Assembly (NCBI RefSeq): GCF_000014125.1
Contig: NC_008593.1
Location: 1,426,001-1,490,000, forward strand
Reading direction: 5' to 3'
Source of the DNA: Clostridium novyi NT
GTDB lineage: Bacteria > Bacillota > Clostridia > Clostridiales > Clostridiaceae
Length of the DNA stretch: 64,000 nt
Below are positions 9,998 through 19,099 of the stretch, piece by piece. Each line of letters opens with the position of its first letter. Position 1 is the first letter of the stretch. Below the pieces are notes generated by a model. It had not been told where the DNA came from. It saw nothing but the letters and a program-made list of their open reading frames with translations, and did not search any database. A program made the position numbers and the translations under genes.

Positions 9998-12199
9998 TTA
10001 TAATAGTGTACTTGGATTAATATCAATACTTATCCTTACATCATTATAAACATCTTGTAAGTTTTTATAAATAATTTTTTTGATATTTAATGCTAATTTG
10101 TTATCAAATTGGCCTTTTATTAATATCTGCCACCTGTAAAATTCCTTTACTTTTGAAATTGAACAAGGACATGGTCCTAACATATCTATTTTATTATTTT
10201 TTTCAAGTGAATTTTTTAATATTACACCAATTTTTTGTATATTTTTTATTAATAAATTTTCATTTTTACTGCTAATGTTTATAGCTAGTATTTTAGAAAA
10301 AGGTGGATAATCCATATCATATCTAAGTCCTATTTCTTCTTTATAAAAATTCTCGTAATCACTAGTTGCAGAATATCTTATACTATAATTTTCAGGGCTA
10401 TATGTCTGTACTACAACACTTCCTTTTTTTGAACCTCTTCCAGCTCTTCCTCCAACTTGAGTTATAAGTTGAAAAGTTCTCTCTCCTGATCTAAAATCCG
10501 GAAGATTTAAGGACACATCTGCTGCTATTACCCCAACCAATGTAACGTTTTTAAAGTCTAGTCCCTTTGTTACCATTTGAGTACCTATTAATATATCCGC
10601 TTCTCCATTTTTAAAAGTATTATATATGTAATCATAAGAATTCTTTTTTCTTGTGGTATCAAAATCCATTCTCAGTGTTCTAGCATCCGGAAAATACTTT
10701 TTAACTTCTCTTTCAATTCTTTCAGTTCCAACACCAAAATATTTTACATATTTACTTCCACATTTAGGACATATTTTAGGAACTTTATATTTTTCTCCAC
10801 AATAATGACAACTTAAATAATCTCCTTTGCTATGATAAGTAAGAGATATATCGCAATGTTTACATTTAAACACATATCCACACTCTCTACATGATACAAA
10901 GGTAGAAAATCCTCTTCTATTTAAAAATAAAATTATTTGTTCCTTATTGTTTAGTGCTTTTTCTATTCCATCATATAAAGCATTACTAAAAATAGACCTA
11001 TTTCCACTTCTAAGTTCTTCCCTCATGTCTACTGTGTATACATCTGGCAAAGTGGCTCCATCAGCTCTATTTTTTAGAGTAAGTAATTCTATTTCGCCTT
11101 TCATACATCTATAGTAAGTGTCAACAGAGGGTGTAGCAGAACCTAGTACAAGTTTACAATTTTCAATATTGCACTTTAGTTCTCCAATTTCCCTAGCATT
11201 GTATTTAGGATTACTATCAGACTTATAACTTCCTTCATGCTCCTCATCTATAATTATCATACCTAAATTATCAAAGGGCAAAAATATAGCTGATCTTGCA
11301 CCTATAGCTACTTTAACTTGTTTGTTTTTTATTCTAAGCCATTCATCATATCTTTCTCCATCAGAAAGTTTACTATGAAATACAGCAATGTCTTTTCCAA
11401 ATCGACCTTTAAATCTTTCTACCATCTGAGGTGTTAGAGATATTTCAGGAACTAGTATTACACATTCTTTATTTTGACTTATCATGTTTTTTACCATGTT
11501 CATATAGATCTCGGTTTTTCCACTACCTGTTATGCCATGAATTAAAAATAATTTATTATTTGAATTTAATATAAAATCTGTAACTACCTTTTGTTCCTCA
11601 TTCAAAGTCTTTTCTTCATAGTTACTATAGACATTATTATTAAACCTATTTACTATAGTTTCATTTTTAGTTAAAAATCCATGTTTAATCATAGTATTAA
11701 TAGATGATAAGGATAATTTGAAATTTTTACTTATTTCTGTTTTAGAATATACTCCATTATTTGATTTTACTACATTATATATACTAGTATAAGGTTCTTT
11801 ATTAAATTTTTCCGAAAGATTATTTCCTATATATATTACCTCTTTTATTTTATTTCTAACTCCTTTTATTATTCCTGTAGGAATTATTACTTTTATACAC
11901 TCTAAATATGTACAGAGGTACTTTTCTTTCATTTTCTTAATAAGTTCTATATCTTTTTCTCTTAAAACAGTGAATTCATCACAGATATTTGTAATGGACT
12001 TTATTTTATATTTATTATGAAATTCTTCATATAATTCTATAACAAATCCATCTATATTTTTATTTCCCTTTCCAAAAGGCACTTTAACTCTATGACCAAC
12101 CTTTAGTTTTCCTATTAACTCTTCTGGTATTTTATAAGTAAAAATTTTATCAACTTGAACCGATTCATTGTTTACTACTATTCCAGCATATTGATACAC
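9998..12199 (-). CDS. priA: Primosomal protein N' (replication restart helicase PriA)
   Basis: A superfamily 2 3'-to-5' DNA helicase that recognises stalled forks and loads the primosome. The 733-residue protein has an N-terminal DNA-binding domain, Walker [10 protein letters not shown] near residue 223, a DEEH box near residue 319, and a zinc-binding insertion with paired cysteines (CRECG, CKHC, CHYC, CPKCG) around residues 435-485. Helicase motifs V and VI follow ([20 protein letters not shown]). The start is GTG with AAGGGTG upstream. A terminator-like hairpin separates it from coaBC, so expression may need readthrough or its own promoter. Confidence 0.95.
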   Translation of the reverse strand: MYQYAGIVVNNESVQVDKIFTYKIPEELIGKLKVGHRVKVPFGKGNKNIDGFVIELYEEFHNKYKIKSITNICDEFTVLREKDIELIKKMKEKYLCTYLECIKVIIPTGIIKGVRNKIKEVIYIGNNLSEKFNKEPYTSIYNVVKSNNGVYSKTEISKNFKLSLSSINTMIKHGFLTKNETIVNRFNNNVYSNYEEKTLNEEQKVVTDFILNSNNKLFLIHGITGSGKTEIYMNMVKNMISQNKECVILVPEISLTPQMVERFKGRFGKDIAVFHSKLSDGERYDEWLRIKNKQVKVAIGARSAIFLPFDNLGMIIIDEEHEGSYKSDSNPKYNAREIGELKCNIENCKLVLGSATPSVDTYYRCMKGEIELLTLKNRADGATLPDVYTVDMREELRSGNRSIFSNALYDGIEKALNNKEQIILFLNRRGFSTFVSCRECGYVFKCKHCDISLTYHSKGDYLSCHYCGEKYKVPKICPKCGSKYVKYFGVGTERIEREVKKYFPDARTLRMDFDTTRKKNSYDYIYNTFKNGEADILIGTQMVTKGLDFKNVTLVGVIAADVSLNLPDFRSGERTFQLITQVGGRAGRGSKKGSVVVQTYSPENYSIRYSATSDYENFYKEEIGLRYDMDYPPFSKILAINISSKNENLLIKNIQKIGVILKNSLEKNNKIDMLGPCPCSISKVKEFYRWQILIKGQFDNKLALNIKKIIYKNLQDVYNDVRISIDINPSTLL

Positions 12200-12240
12200 T
12201 TAATTCACCCTTACCTACAATTAAATTCTATAATTACAAG

Positions 12241-12262
12241 AAAAAAGCGCATTAGCGCTTTT
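12241..12262 (-). terminator. Terminator-like hairpin at the coaBC stop codon
   Basis: AAAAGCGC and GCGCTTTT (minus strand) form a perfect eight-pair stem with a four-base loop that contains the coaBC TAA stop, followed by T-rich sequence. It looks like a short intrinsic terminator placed inside the gene run just before priA. Confidence 0.6.
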
Positions 12263-13442
12263 CATTAATTAAATCAAACAATTCTCTAGCAACTTGTTTT
12301 TTGCTCATTTTAGGTAGAGGTATTTTTCTACCATCTGAACATAATATAGTTACTTTGTTATCTTCTGATGCAAATCCAGTATCATTAGAAACTATATTAT
12401 TTGCTACTATATAATCTAAATTTTTCTTATGTAGCTTTGATGTAGCATTTTCAATTAAATCATTACTTTCAGCTGCAAAGCCTACTAATACTTGATTTTT
12501 CTTTATAGATCCTAATTTCTTTAATATATCAGTATCCTTTTGTAACTCAAGTGACAATTCTTCGTCACCTTTTTTTATTTTCTTTTCAGAATAAGTCTTA
12601 GGTTTGTAATCAGCTACTGCTGCTGATTTAATAACTATATCAGAATTTTCAAAGTTATTCTCTACAGCTTTTAACATTTCAGCATTAGTTTTTACATCTA
12701 TAACTTTAATTCCAAAAGGCTTCTTTATACTTGTAGGTCCTGAAACTAAAATAACCTCAGCACCCCTATCTCTTGCTTCTTCTGCTATAGCATATCCCAT
12801 TTTACCACTAGATCTATTTGTTATATATCTAACTGGATCTATAGGAGCTATAGTAGGTCCTGCTGTTACTAATACTTTTTTGCCTTCTAAATCTTTTTTA
12901 TCATAAAGCATACTTAGTGTTATTTCACTTATTATTTCTGTATCCTCAAGTTTTCCTGCGCCTACATCTCCGCAAGCAAGTCTACCTGATGCAGGTTCTA
13001 TAAATTTATATCCATATTCTTTTAATTTTCTTATGTTTCCTTGTACTATAGGGTTTAAAAACATATTTGTATTAGCTGCTGGAGCAAATACAACAGGAGC
13101 TTTTGTTGCCATAATAGTAGTTGATAACATATCATCTGCTATACCATTTGCAACTTTTCCTAGTATATTTACTGTAGCAGGTACTATTAACATTAAATCT
13201 GCTTTTTTAGCTAATGATATATGTTGTATTTCCCATGCTTTAGGTTCTGCAAACATATCTACAGTAACCATATTTTGACTTAAGGATTGAAATGATAGTG
13301 GATTTACGAATTTTGTAGCATGCTCTGTCATTATAACATGTACATTTACATCAGCTTTTCTTAATCTACTGATTACGTCTAAAGCTTTGTAAACTGCAAT
13401 GCCGCCAGTTACCCCAACTACTACAGTTTTCTTTTTATCCAT
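12252..13442 (-). CDS. coaBC: Bifunctional phosphopantothenoylcysteine decarboxylase/synthetase
   Basis: Performs two consecutive steps of coenzyme A synthesis: CTP-dependent coupling of 4'-phosphopantothenate with cysteine, and FMN-dependent decarboxylation of the product. In the 396-residue fusion the N-terminal CoaC half shows GVTGGIAVYKALD, a catalytic His in IQHISLAKKADL near residue 74, the PAANTNM substrate motif, and a conserved Cys in GRLACGD. The C-terminal CoaB half shows VTAGPTIAPIDPVRYI followed by NRSSGKMG near residue 209. It follows rpoZ by one base. Its stop codon is embedded in a terminator-like hairpin. Confidence 0.96.
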   Translation of the reverse strand: MDKKKTVVVGVTGGIAVYKALDVISRLRKADVNVHVIMTEHATKFVNPLSFQSLSQNMVTVDMFAEPKAWEIQHISLAKKADLMLIVPATVNILGKVANGIADDMLSTTIMATKAPVVFAPAANTNMFLNPIVQGNIRKLKEYGYKFIEPASGRLACGDVGAGKLEDTEIISEITLSMLYDKKDLEGKKVLVTAGPTIAPIDPVRYITNRSSGKMGYAIAEEARDRGAEVILVSGPTSIKKPFGIKVIDVKTNAEMLKAVENNFENSDIVIKSAAVADYKPKTYSEKKIKKGDEELSLELQKDTDILKKLGSIKKNQVLVGFAAESNDLIENATSKLHKKNLDYIVANNIVSNDTGFASEDNKVTILCSDGRKIPLPKMSKKQVARELFDLINEKR

Positions 13443-13443
13443 T

Positions 13444-13665
13444 CTATTTTATTCCCTCCACTAAAGACTCATAAGAAACTTTTCCAGCATTTACTTCATG
13501 TATTGCTGTTGTAAGTGGTTTATATGCATCTTCTACATTTACTAAAGCTTCATCTCCATCTATTATTTGTCTTGCTCTTCTAGATGTTACAGTAACTAGT
13601 GAGTATCTGTTGTCAACTTTAGTTAATAAATCTACAATTGATGGATTAATCATATAATTGTTCAT
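13444..13665 (-). CDS. rpoZ: DNA-directed RNA polymerase omega subunit
   Basis: A 73-residue subunit that helps fold and assemble the beta' subunit. It contains the family pattern VDNRYSLVTVTSRRARQI near residue 17 and the downstream ALVN and KPLTTAIHEV stretch. GGAGGG lies eight bases before the ATG, within gmk, and the two genes overlap by 20 bases. The gmk-rpoZ-coaBC order is conserved through Firmicutes. Confidence 0.95.
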   Translation of the reverse strand: MNNYMINPSIVDLLTKVDNRYSLVTVTSRRARQIIDGDEALVNVEDAYKPLTTAIHEVNAGKVSYESLVEGIK

Positions 13666-14287
13666 GGATTAAACCCTCCTTAGAAAAAATATTTTGTTCT
13701 ATTCTATCTACACTACACTTTTCGGCTATTATTATGCTTTTTATTTTTTCAACCGCTTTATCTACTTCATCATTAATAACAGCATAATTATACTTTGAAA
13801 CATAATTAATTTCCTTATAGGCAGATTTGAATCTAGTCATTAATGATTCCTCTGTTTCACTACCTCTTTTTATTATTCTATTTTTTAGTTCTTCCATAGA
13901 AGGAGGTAATATAAAAATAAAAATTCCTTTAGGATAGTTTTCTTTTACTTTTAAAGCACCTTGAATATCTATCTCTAATATAACATCTTTCCCATTTTTA
14001 AGTTTTTCTAATACATTTGATTTTGGAGTACCATAATAGTTTCCGTATACTTCTGCATATTCAAGAAAATCTTTTTGTTCTATTCTATCTACAAAATTTT
14101 CTTTAGTTAAAAAATAGTAATTTTGACCATCTACTTCACCTTTTCTTGGAGATCTAGTTGTTGCTGAAACTGATAACCAAAAATCTCCATTCTTCATTAG
14201 TTCTTTACAAATGGTACCTTTACCTGCCCCTGATGGTCCTGATATTACTAGTAAAAGCCCCTGATTGTCTTTTTCCGATTGATTCAT
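13646..14287 (-). CDS. gmk: Guanylate kinase
   Basis: Phosphorylates GMP to GDP with ATP. The 213-residue protein has the P-loop GPSGAGKGT near residue 17, the GMP-binding region (SVSATTRSPRKGEVDGQNYYF) near residues 40-60, ILEIDIQGA near residue 100, and the lid region with RGSETEE. The initiating ATG shares one base with the remA stop codon. The 3' end overlaps rpoZ by 20 bases, indicating translational coupling. Confidence 0.97.
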   Translation of the reverse strand: MNQSEKDNQGLLLVISGPSGAGKGTICKELMKNGDFWLSVSATTRSPRKGEVDGQNYYFLTKENFVDRIEQKDFLEYAEVYGNYYGTPKSNVLEKLKNGKDVILEIDIQGALKVKENYPKGIFIFILPPSMEELKNRIIKRGSETEESLMTRFKSAYKEINYVSKYNYAVINDEVDKAVEKIKSIIIAEKCSVDRIEQNIFSKEGLIHEQLYD

Positions 14288-14559
14288 TATTCATCTACCT
14301 CATCAATATTAACTTCATCTTTAGAAGATAGTCTGTGTGCAACTGTTTCCGGCTGAACAGCTGATAATATTACATGATCACTATCTGTTATTATAACAGC
14401 TCTAGTTCTTCTACCATATGTAGCATCTATAAGCATACCTCTGTCTCTTGCTTCCTGTATAATTCTTTTAATAGGAGCTGATTCAGGGCTTACAATAGCC
14501 ACAAGTCTATTAGCAGAAACTATGTTTCCAAATCCAATGTTAATTAACTTAATACTCAT
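14287..14559 (-). CDS. remA: RemA-family extracellular matrix regulator (DUF370)
   Basis: A 90-residue DNA-binding protein of the RemA/YlzA family. In B. subtilis, RemA activates biofilm matrix and osmoprotection genes by wrapping DNA on a ring-shaped oligomer. The sequence has the conserved N-terminus [12 protein letters not shown], the positively charged patch RRTRAVI near residue 50 and an [11 protein letters not shown] segment. Its place between yicC and gmk is the standard one. Its targets in a clostridium are not known from this sequence. Confidence 0.92.
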   Translation of the reverse strand: MSIKLINIGFGNIVSANRLVAIVSPESAPIKRIIQEARDRGMLIDATYGRRTRAVIITDSDHVILSAVQPETVAHRLSSKDEVNIDEVDE

Positions 14560-14576
14560 ATTAGTCCTCCCAAAAT

Positions 14577-15458
14577 TTATTCTATATTTTGTATTTGTTC
14601 CCTGATTTTTTCTATGTAATTCTTCATATTTATAGTTAAATTTACAATTTGTAAATCATTAGCTTTTGAAGAAATAGTATTGGTTTCCCTATTCATTTCT
14701 TGAATTATGAAATCAAGTTTTCTTCCCACTGGTTCACTTTTTTCTAATGTATCTTTTAATTGAATTATATGACTGTTAAGTCTTACAACCTCTTCATCTA
14801 TAGCGGCCTTATCTGCAAATATAGCTACTTCCATTGCTATTCTAGATTCATCTATATCACTATTTTCTAAAAGTTCATTAATCTTATCGTTTAATCTTTC
14901 TTTATAATCTTTTACTACTAAAGGAGCTCTTTTTTCAATATCCTTTAATAATTCTTGTATAATGTTACATTTATTTGTAACATCATCTTTTAATTTCTTA
15001 CCCTCTTTTTCTCTCATGCTAACTAATGATTCTATAGCTTCATTTAGAGGTTCTCTCATGTAACTCCAGATTTCATCTGAATCTTCTTCTTTTTTTTCTA
15101 CAGATATAACATCTGGAAATTTAGAAATAAGCGATACTGAAATATCATCTTTAGTTTCATATCTTTCTTTAATTTCTTTTAAACAATTAACGTAACTATC
15201 TGCCAATTGTTCATTGAATTTTACTTCCATATCATCATTAGAATATACATTTTGAGTTATAAAAACATCAATTTTTCCTCTATTGATTTTTTCTTTTAAA
15301 CACTCTCTTATTTTACTTTCTAACGATAATAAGTTTCTAGGCATTTTTAAGTTCAAATCAAAATATCTATGGTTTACACTTTTAATTTCAATAGTAAAAC
15401 TGCGACTACTTCCTTCTTTTGTCGTTCCCCTTCCAAAGCCCGTCATGCTTTTTAACAT
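14577..15458 (-). CDS. yicC: YicC/YloC family endoribonuclease-like protein
   Basis: A 293-residue protein beginning [11 protein letters not shown], the signature of the YicC/YloC family. The family has a YicC-like N-terminal domain and a DUF1732 C-terminal domain; E. coli YicC has been linked to RNA degradation. I chose the ATG at 15458 because GGAAGG is well placed before it, while longer starts lack a ribosome site. The C-terminal [10 protein letters not shown] and [14 protein letters not shown] motifs are well kept. It is the first gene of the 16-gene minus-strand run, with a promoter just upstream. Confidence 0.9.
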   Translation of the reverse strand: MLKSMTGFGRGTTKEGSSRSFTIEIKSVNHRYFDLNLKMPRNLLSLESKIRECLKEKINRGKIDVFITQNVYSNDDMEVKFNEQLADSYVNCLKEIKERYETKDDISVSLISKFPDVISVEKKEEDSDEIWSYMREPLNEAIESLVSMREKEGKKLKDDVTNKCNIIQELLKDIEKRAPLVVKDYKERLNDKINELLENSDIDESRIAMEVAIFADKAAIDEEVVRLNSHIIQLKDTLEKSEPVGRKLDFIIQEMNRETNTISSKANDLQIVNLTINMKNYIEKIREQIQNIE

Positions 15459-15497
15459 TTTTACCATCCTTCCGCAGCACATAATAAGTTCATATTC

Positions 15498-15527
15498 ATT
15501 ATACATAAACCATTATTGAAATTTCAA
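15498..15527 (-). promoter_or_regulatory. Promoter of the yicC-led gene run
   Basis: On the minus strand TTGAAA (15527-15522) and a perfect TATAAT (15503-15498) are 18 bases apart, 40 bases before the yicC start. This fits a SigA-type promoter for the housekeeping run. Confidence 0.6.
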
Positions 15528-15616
15528 GTTTAAATTAACTAAAAATGCATATTTACTATAATATCATATTTTCTACTATAATAAAATACATTAATAAATT
15601 ACTATTTATAATATAA

Positions 15617-15650
15617 AAATTAGACTAACTTTAAGGTTAGTCTAATTTTT
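15617..15650. terminator. Terminator of the purine permease gene
   Basis: AAAATTAGACTAAC and GTTAGTCTAATTTT pair perfectly around a short loop with T-runs on both sides. It lies 36 bases after the permease stop on the minus strand. The stretch from here to yicC holds only the yicC promoter. Confidence 0.85.
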
Positions 15651-15685
15651 ATTAAAAGCTAATTTTTATACGATTTTTAATTTAA

Positions 15686-17053
15686 CTATTTATTCCTAAT
15701 TCCTACTGCAACTAATTTTATTATAAACAATATTGCAAGAATATATATTATATATGAAACTTTCTTCTTTTTATTTTTATCAGTTGTTAATAAGTTATTT
15801 ATTAAATTTAATACTGCATAAGATAATATTCCCAATGTTAATCCATCACCAATACTATAAGTTAAAGGCATTAGTGCAATTGTTAAAAATGCTGGTACTC
15901 CTTCTATAAAATCTGAAAAGTTTATTTTAACTACATTTTCTATCATAAAGAATCCCACAATTATAAGCGCTGGTGCTGTAGCACATGCTGGTATAGCTAT
16001 AAATAATGGTGCTAAAAACATAGATATTAAAAATAATATTCCTGTTACAACTGATGTAAGTCCTGTTCTTCCCCCTTCAGCAACTCCTGCTGAACTTTCT
16101 ACATATGTAGTAACTGTTGAAGTTCCCATAACAGCTCCAACTGTTGTACCAATAGAATCTATAAGCAATGCTTTTCCAGCATTTTTAACTCTTCCTTTTT
16201 CATCAATCATACCTACTTTAGATGCAACACCAACAAGTGTTCCAACTGTATCAAAGAAATCTACAAATAAGAATGTAAATACTATTGTTAAAAACGATAA
16301 AATCTTACTGCTATCTGTTATATATGAAAAATCTAATTTAAATGCTATTGGTTTAATTGATTCATATCTAAAAATACCATTTGGTAAAAATATATTGTAT
16401 TGTTCTGCCGCAACCTTTGTATTAACTAATGCATATGCCCATGCAATTAATGTACTTACTACTATACCCCATAGTAACGCTCCACGAACATTTTTCTTTG
16501 ATAAGATTACTATAACTACAATACCTATACATGCCACTATTACAGTTGGAGTAGTAAAGTTACCTATCTTAACAAATGTTTCAGGACTTTTTACTACTAT
16601 ACCAGCATTAGCAAATCCAATAAACGCTATAAACATTCCTATACCGCCTGTAACTGCCAATTTTAATGTATTTGGAATAGAATTTACAACAGCTTCTCTC
16701 ACATTAGTCAATGATAAAATAATAAATATAATACCTTCTACAAAAACAGCTGTTAATGCAATTTTCCAATCTACTCCCATAATTTTAACTACACTAAATG
16801 CAAAGAAAGCATTGAGTCCCATTCCTGATGCTAATGCAAAAGGTAAGTTTGCATAAAGTCCCATGAATATTGTAGTAATTCCTGCTGTTAAACAAGTGGC
16901 AGTTAATATAGCTCCTCTTGGCATTCCTGTACTTCCTAAAATATTAGGATTTACAGCTATAATATACGCCATTGCCAAAAAGGTAGTAATTCCTGCTGTT
17001 ATTTCTGTTTTTAAATCTGTGCCACTTTCTTTGAGTTTAAAAAACTTGTCCAT
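15686..17053 (-). CDS. pbuG: Guanine/hypoxanthine permease (AzgA family)
   Basis: A 455-residue integral membrane transporter for purine bases of the NCS2/AzgA-like family. It begins with a hydrophilic MDKFFKLKE segment. Many hydrophobic helices follow, with the family motif GMGLNAFFAF near residue 79 and the GTSTVTTYVESSAGVAEGGRTG substrate-site region near residue 310. The gene is preceded by a guanine riboswitch with its own promoter, so expression should fall when guanine or hypoxanthine is plentiful; this strongly supports purine specificity. The symbol follows the B. subtilis PbuG/PbuO type, and which base is preferred is not certain. Confidence 0.9.
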   Translation of the reverse strand: MDKFFKLKESGTDLKTEITAGITTFLAMAYIIAVNPNILGSTGMPRGAILTATCLTAGITTIFMGLYANLPFALASGMGLNAFFAFSVVKIMGVDWKIALTAVFVEGIIFIILSLTNVREAVVNSIPNTLKLAVTGGIGMFIAFIGFANAGIVVKSPETFVKIGNFTTPTVIVACIGIVVIVILSKKNVRGALLWGIVVSTLIAWAYALVNTKVAAEQYNIFLPNGIFRYESIKPIAFKLDFSYITDSSKILSFLTIVFTFLFVDFFDTVGTLVGVASKVGMIDEKGRVKNAGKALLIDSIGTTVGAVMGTSTVTTYVESSAGVAEGGRTGLTSVVTGILFLISMFLAPLFIAIPACATAPALIIVGFFMIENVVKINFSDFIEGVPAFLTIALMPLTYSIGDGLTLGILSYAVLNLINNLLTTDKNKKKKVSYIIYILAILFIIKLVAVGIRNK

Positions 17054-17078
17054 ATTTTGTCCTCCTGTGTAAATACAG

Positions 17079-17118
17079 AATAAACCACTTAGGCTATAAG
17101 CAATCTAAGTGGTTTATT
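17079..17118 (-). terminator. Riboswitch expression-platform terminator
   Basis: AATAAACCACTTAG and CTAAGTGGTTTATT (minus strand) form a perfect 14-pair stem between the aptamer and the permease start, followed by a U-rich but interrupted tract. This is the expected OFF-state terminator of a guanine riboswitch. Confidence 0.7.
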
Positions 17119-17136
17119 ATATAATTTACACTAGAC

Positions 17137-17204
17137 TACTCATAGTCAAATATTTACGGTATTTGGTAGAAACGCCCGACCTTATTTCTGGGCTTATATG
17201 AGTA
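17137..17204 (-). ncRNA. Guanine riboswitch aptamer
   Basis: The minus strand shows the purine aptamer consensus: P1 arms TACTCATA and TATGAGTA, the core TATAAG, P2 arms GCCC and GGGC with loop sequence AATAAGGTC, J2/3 GTTTCTACC, P3 arms around ACCGTAAAT, and J3/1 GACTATG. The specificity base in GACTATG is C, as in guanine-binding aptamers; adenine aptamers have U there. With its promoter, terminator hairpin and the permease it fills most of the 320-base gap between pbuG and spoIVA. Confidence 0.93.
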
Positions 17205-17242
17205 CGTGATTAATATTCTGTTTTATTTTTAATTTCAATATA

Positions 17243-17271
17243 ATTTTACTATATACCCTTATATATGTCAA
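17243..17271 (-). promoter_or_regulatory. Promoter of the guanine riboswitch leader
   Basis: A perfect TTGACA (17271-17266) and TAAAAT (17248-17243) are 17 bases apart on the minus strand, about 40 bases before the aptamer. Confidence 0.75.
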
Positions 17272-17326
17272 CCCGTTATGAAAATTAATTTTATTTTTTT
17301 TATTATAGTTCGTGTTTTTATATAAT

Positions 17327-17357
17327 AAAAAACTAGGATTTTCCATCCTAGTTTTTT
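17327..17357. terminator. Terminator of spoIVA
   Basis: AAAAAACTAGGAT and ATCCTAGTTTTTT form a perfect 13-pair stem with a T-run, 18 bases after the spoIVA stop on the minus strand. Confidence 0.85.
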
Positions 17358-17374
17358 ATTATCTTATTATATTT

Positions 17375-18853
17375 TTATAATATTATACAGATTAGTCCTC
17401 CATTGCCCTCATTTATGATTTTCTCTAAAGTCTTTCTCATTTTTATTTGAACATCTTCAGGCATCTTGTATAACTTATTTTGCAGTCCATCTTTAACCAT
17501 AACTTCTAGTGACTTACCAAACATATTGCTTTCCCATATCTTTGATCTATCACTTTCAAATTGTTCTAAAAGAGATGTTACAAGCTCTTCGCTTTCTCTT
17601 TCCGTTCCTATTATAGGAGATATTTCAGTTTCAATATCAGCTCTAATTAGATGTAATGATGGTGCACTAGCCTTTAACTTAACTCCATACCTAGTACCTT
17701 GTTTTACTATTTCCGGTTCTTCTAAAGTCATTTCACTAAGTTCTGGAGATACAAGTCCATATCCTTTTTCTTTAACATCAATTAAAGCACTAGCTACTTT
17801 ATCATATTCAACTTTTGCTTTACTTAATTCTTTCATTATATTTAAAAGTTCATTTTCTCCACTTATATTTTGACTACAAACTTCACTTAATACTTTATAG
17901 AATAATTCGTGTCTTGGATTTAATTGTATTCTTGCATTTCCTTCACCCATATTTATTTCTTTAAGCTTTGAATTCTCTAAAAACTCTATTTCATCAAATT
18001 TATTTGCGAATTCTTTTATATCCCTCACTTTATAAACCTTTTGGCACATATCTTTAATTAAAGATATGAAGTCTTCTTTCAACCAATGATTAACATCTAA
18101 TTTTTCAATCCACTCTGGCATATCAATATTTATTTCTTTTATAGGGAATTCTTTTAATATTCTTTGGAATATATTTGTTATATCTTCTTGTTGCATATTA
18201 GCTATATCCATAATTTGTACAGGAACATTGTATTTTTCTTCTAGTGATTTTCCTAGTTCCTTAGTTTCTTTACTGTTAGCATTTTTAGAATTTAATATTA
18301 TTATAAATGGCTTATTAATAGATTTTAATTCATTTACTACTCTTTCTTCAGCTTCAACATAATCTTCTCTATCAATATCTGTTATGCTTCCATCTGTAGT
18401 AACTAAAAGTCCAATTGTAGAATGTTCATTAATTACTTTTTTTGTTCCAATCTCCGCTGCTTCTTCAAAAGGAATTTCATAATCATACCAAGGAGTCATT
18501 ACCATTTTAGGCGTTTCTCCTTCATTATATCCAAGAGCAGCCTTTACAATATAACCAACACAATCTACCATACGAACCTTAAATTTTGTTTCTTCATTTA
18601 AAGCAATTTCTATAGCTTCATTAGGTACAAATTTAGGTTCTGTGGTATGAATAGATTTACCAGATGCACTTTGTGGAAGTTCATCTTGTGCCCTTTGTTT
18701 TTTATAAGTATTTTCTATGTTAGGTATAACCATAAGTTCCATAAATCTTTTTATAAATGTAGATTTTCCGGTTCTAACAGGTCCAACTACCCCTACATAT
18801 ATGTCCCCTTGAGTTCTATCTGCAATATCTTTGTATATGTTAAAATCTTCCAA
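17375..18853 (-). CDS. spoIVA: Stage IV sporulation protein A
   Basis: SpoIVA is an ATPase that polymerises around the forespore to form the base of the coat, anchored by SpoVM. I place the start at the TTG at 18853, with GGGAGGGG just upstream. This gives MEDFNIYKDIADRT and 492 residues, the same length as the B. subtilis protein, which starts MEKVDIFKDIAERT. The Walker A motif GPVRTGKST lies near residue 25 and a TDGSITDIDRE switch region near 155. Expression by SigE in the mother cell is known for the family; no clear SigE promoter was identified here. Confidence 0.95.
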   Translation of the reverse strand: MEDFNIYKDIADRTQGDIYVGVVGPVRTGKSTFIKRFMELMVIPNIENTYKKQRAQDELPQSASGKSIHTTEPKFVPNEAIEIALNEETKFKVRMVDCVGYIVKAALGYNEGETPKMVMTPWYDYEIPFEEAAEIGTKKVINEHSTIGLLVTTDGSITDIDREDYVEAEERVVNELKSINKPFIIILNSKNANSKETKELGKSLEEKYNVPVQIMDIANMQQEDITNIFQRILKEFPIKEINIDMPEWIEKLDVNHWLKEDFISLIKDMCQKVYKVRDIKEFANKFDEIEFLENSKLKEINMGEGNARIQLNPRHELFYKVLSEVCSQNISGENELLNIMKELSKAKVEYDKVASALIDVKEKGYGLVSPELSEMTLEEPEIVKQGTRYGVKLKASAPSLHLIRADIETEISPIIGTERESEELVTSLLEQFESDRSKIWESNMFGKSLEVMVKDGLQNKLYKMPEDVQIKMRKTLEKIINEGNGGLICIIL

Positions 18854-19019
18854 CTTTACCCCTCCCAATACTTCCTTTTATATAATATATATATTTAAAA
18901 TAAGTATAAATATTATAAAATCTTTAATAATCTTCATTAAATTTTTATAAAATAAATTATTTTATAAATCTGTCTTAATTTTAATAATAAATATATTAAT
19001 TAATCCTTTAAAATATTAC

Positions 19020-19057
19020 AAAAAATAAAAAGCCAACTTAAAATAAATTAAGTTGAC
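19020..19057 (-). terminator. Terminator of der
   Basis: GTCAACTTAA and TTAAGTTGGC (minus strand) pair over ten positions, with one G-T pair, followed by a T-rich tract. It lies about 40 bases after the der stop. Confidence 0.8.
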
Positions 19058-19099
19058 TCATCTATCATCATATAAATTTGCATATTGTTTTAAAATTTA

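Noticed and set aside
16395..16856. A 153-codon plus-strand frame opposite pbuG
   Set aside because: Shadow of the permease coding sequence; no ribosome site and low-complexity Ile/Thr/Pro composition.
17137..17204. Adenine riboswitch as an alternative identity
   Set aside because: The specificity position in the J3/1 strand is C (GACTATG), not U, and the downstream gene fits guanine/hypoxanthine transport.
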